Positions 62,475-64,000 of a DNA stretch of 64,000 nt are shown one piece after another. Positions within the stretch are counted from its first letter, which is position 1; the number at the start of each line of letters is the position of its first letter. The translations under genes and the position numbers were made by a program. The stretch lies in NCBI GenBank assembly GCA_964580905.1, contig CAZOLR010000007.1, positions 9,733-73,732 on the forward strand, written 5' to 3'. Under the pieces are notes generated by a model, which was given only the letters and a program-made list of their open reading frames with translations, was not told the DNA's origin and made no database searches. Origin of the DNA: G041228335 sp964580905 (GTDB lineage Bacteria > Pseudomonadota > Alphaproteobacteria > Puniceispirillales > UBA1172).

Positions 62475-63554
62475 ATGCAGGGCAGGCTGACAACATCCCT
62501 ACGCTTTGGCTGGACCACCGGCACCTGCGCAACCGCGGCCACCTATGCAGCATACATGGCCATGGTGACAGGGGAATTTCCCCAATCCGTCAGGATTGAT
62601 ACACCATCCGGCAAAACCGCCGAACTTGGCATCCATTCCGGCAGGGTTACATCGTCAGGCTTCATGGCCGGGGTCATCAAGGATGCGGGCGATGATCCGG
62701 ACGTCACCCACGGGGCGGAAATCCGTGCTACCGTTTCTCCGGGTGAAACCGGGGAAGGGGTGAGTTTTCATGGCGGGGAAGGGATCGGTATGGTGACCAA
62801 ATCCGGGTTGCCGGTCGAGGTCGGCCAGCCTGCTATCAATCCCGTCCCAAGGCAGATGATGGCCGATATCATCGCCAATCTTTCAACTGAACTTGAAGGG
62901 CCGCCCGATGTGCGGATAACGCTCAGCGTGCCCGGGGGCGCTGAACTGGCGGCAAAGACATGGAACCCCCGCCTCGGCATTGTCGGCGGGATATCGATAC
63001 TGGGCACCACCGGGGTTGTGCGTCCGTTTTCCTGCTCGGCCTGGATTGCGTCGATCCATCGCGGCATTGATGTTGCCCGCGCCAATGGTCTTGCCCATGT
63101 GGCGGGGTCTACCGGCGCCACGTCTGAGGCCGCCTTGCTGAAACGATATGATCTGCCGGAAATCGCACTTCTTGATATGGGGGATTTCGTCGGCGGTATG
63201 CTGAAATATCTGCGCCGCCACCCCGTGCCAAGGCTCACGATCGCAGGCGGTTTTGCCAAGATGGTCAAACTGGCCCAGGGGCATGGTGATCTGCATTCCG
63301 CGCGAAGCCAGATCGATTTTTCATCGCTGGCTGATACCGCAGCCGAACTCGGGATGGATTATGCCGCTGTCGCCGGGGCAAACACTGCGCTCGATGTGCT
63401 CGGCATGGCCACGCCTCAGCAGCAGAAAACCCTTGGCGGGGTGATCGCCCGAAACGCGCTCCGGCAGGCAAGGGCGATTGTCCGCTCCGATGATGTGAGC
63501 ATCGATATCATGGTTGTGGACCGGCGTGGCGAAATTCTGGCTGAGGCTTTCTGA
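62475..63554 (+). CDS. cbiD: Cobalt-precorrin-5B C1-methyltransferase
   Basis: CbiD, 359 residues, the SAM-dependent C1 methylase of the early-cobalt route. The N-terminus RFGWTTGTCATAATYAA (residues 11-27) is the hallmark. IKDAGDDPDVTHGAEI, GEGIGMVTKSGLPVEVGQPAINPVPR and GISILGTTGVVRPFS follow in order, as does DMGDFVGGML. AGGAAAAAG lies about 6 bases before the ATG. CbiD is absent from the classical CobF-based aerobic pathway, so its presence is evidence for the hybrid or anaerobic-type route. cobK starts immediately after its stop. Confidence 0.95.
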   Translation: MQGRLTTSLRFGWTTGTCATAATYAAYMAMVTGEFPQSVRIDTPSGKTAELGIHSGRVTSSGFMAGVIKDAGDDPDVTHGAEIRATVSPGETGEGVSFHGGEGIGMVTKSGLPVEVGQPAINPVPRQMMADIIANLSTELEGPPDVRITLSVPGGAELAAKTWNPRLGIVGGISILGTTGVVRPFSCSAWIASIHRGIDVARANGLAHVAGSTGATSEAALLKRYDLPEIALLDMGDFVGGMLKYLRRHPVPRLTIAGGFAKMVKLAQGHGDLHSARSQIDFSSLADTAAELGMDYAAVAGANTALDVLGMATPQQQKTLGGVIARNALRQARAIVRSDDVSIDIMVVDRRGEILAEAF

Positions 63555-64000
63555 ATGATGCGGCATATCCTGCTTCTCGGCGGCACATTTGAGGCCCGAC
63601 AGATCGCGGCAAGACTGGCATCAAGAGATGATGTTTCAGCCACCCTCTCGCTTGCCGGGGTTACAAACTCGCCCCCTGATCCCGGTATTCCCGTGCGGAT
63701 CGGCGGATTTGGCGGCCCCGAAGGTCTAGCGGCCTATATCGAAGATAAAAAGATCTCCACCCTTATTGACGCGACCCACCCTTTTGCCAGCACCATCAGT
63801 GCAAATGCCGAGAAAGCGGCGGCGATGACCGGTATCCGACGGCTTGTCCTCTGGCGTCCTGCCTGGCAACCGGAGACAGGTGACCGCTGGCGGGAATTTG
63901 ACGGCTGGGATGAGCTGATATCAGCCATTCCTGATGGCGCGTATGTCTTTGCCGCCGCCGGCCAGGATGGCATGAAGGCGCTTGGCGGCGAGACACGTTT
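63555..64000 (+). CDS. cobK: Precorrin-6A reductase (3' end outside window)
   Basis: NAD(P)H-dependent reductase (CobK/CbiJ) of precorrin-6A or its cobalt form. The frame is open from ATG ATG at 63555/63558 to the right edge, giving about 148 residues of roughly 250. The opening ILLLGGTFEARQIAARL is typical, as are IGGFGGPEGLAAYI, LIDATHPFA and the LVLWRPAW segment. The stop of cbiD is directly adjacent. It completes the ring-modification set of the cluster. The missing C-terminus prevents any statement on length. Confidence 0.93.
   Translation, partial: MMRHILLLGGTFEARQIAARLASRDDVSATLSLAGVTNSPPDPGIPVRIGGFGGPEGLAAYIEDKKISTLIDATHPFASTISANAEKAAAMTGIRRLVLWRPAWQPETGDRWREFDGWDELISAIPDGAYVFAAAGQDGMKALGGETR

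Overview
The window reads as a chromosomal segment of an alphaproteobacterium with moderately high GC. The strongest taxonomic clue is gene order: aroA-cmk-rpsA-ihfB-lapA-trpF-trpB-trpA-accD-folC on one strand, meeting tsaE/addB/addA/trxA on the other, with a divergent FYDLN-type acidic zinc-ribbon gene next to aroA. I know this as a typical alphaproteobacterial arrangement. A sulfolactate-degradation operon, a DmdC-like acyl-CoA dehydrogenase and several high-affinity uptake systems suggest a marine heterotroph (Rhodospirillales or SAR116-like). The lineage is inference and was not tested.

Layout. Bases 1-8025 (+): end of ahcY, tsaE, the AddB/AddA recombination helicase-nuclease, and thioredoxin. 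Bases 8035-17662 (-): housekeeping run from aroA to folC. Bases 17824-18394: FYDLN protein, tRNA-Ala(GGC) and a terminator. Bases 18404-24162: a sparse accessory stretch with a DUF2899-type metal permease, thiamine pyrophosphokinase, an acyltransferase, a small hypothetical protein, a secreted Ser-rich repeat protein and a VOC protein, separated by AT-rich spacers. Bases 24275-28970 (-): complete BMP/nucleoside-type ABC importer. Bases 29049-38243: a DMT transporter divergent from suyA-suyB-slcC-comC, then a FadJ-type protein, an acyl-CoA dehydrogenase and a second DMT transporter. Bases 38240-43398 (-): complete Liv-type ABC importer.

Bases 43516-64000 are almost entirely cobalamin biosynthesis: cobC; a cobalamin riboswitch; hupE-cobW-cobN-cobO-cobQ; cobD on the other strand; cbiX-cobH-cobL-cobI-cbiG/cobJ-cobM; cobB and cobA on the other strand; then cbiD-cobK, with cobK cut by the right edge. 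The set mixes enzymes of the early-cobalt (anaerobic) route (long CbiX, CbiG fused to CobJ, CbiD) with CobN, the large subunit of the late-insertion cobaltochelatase. No cobG/cobZ, cobF, cobS or cobT is present here. Two proteins of the cluster, CobW and CbiX, carry long His/Asp tracts, and a HupE-type transporter heads the riboswitch-controlled operon, so cobalt acquisition and handling appear built into the cluster.

The most interesting items are the hybrid corrin pathway and its CbiG-CobJ fusion, the riboswitch with its ribosome-binding-site hairpin, a possible degenerate riboswitch before cbiX, the self-contained sulfolactate operon, and the secreted repeat protein with structured flanking DNA. 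No insertion sequences, prophage genes, CRISPR arrays or rRNA genes were seen.
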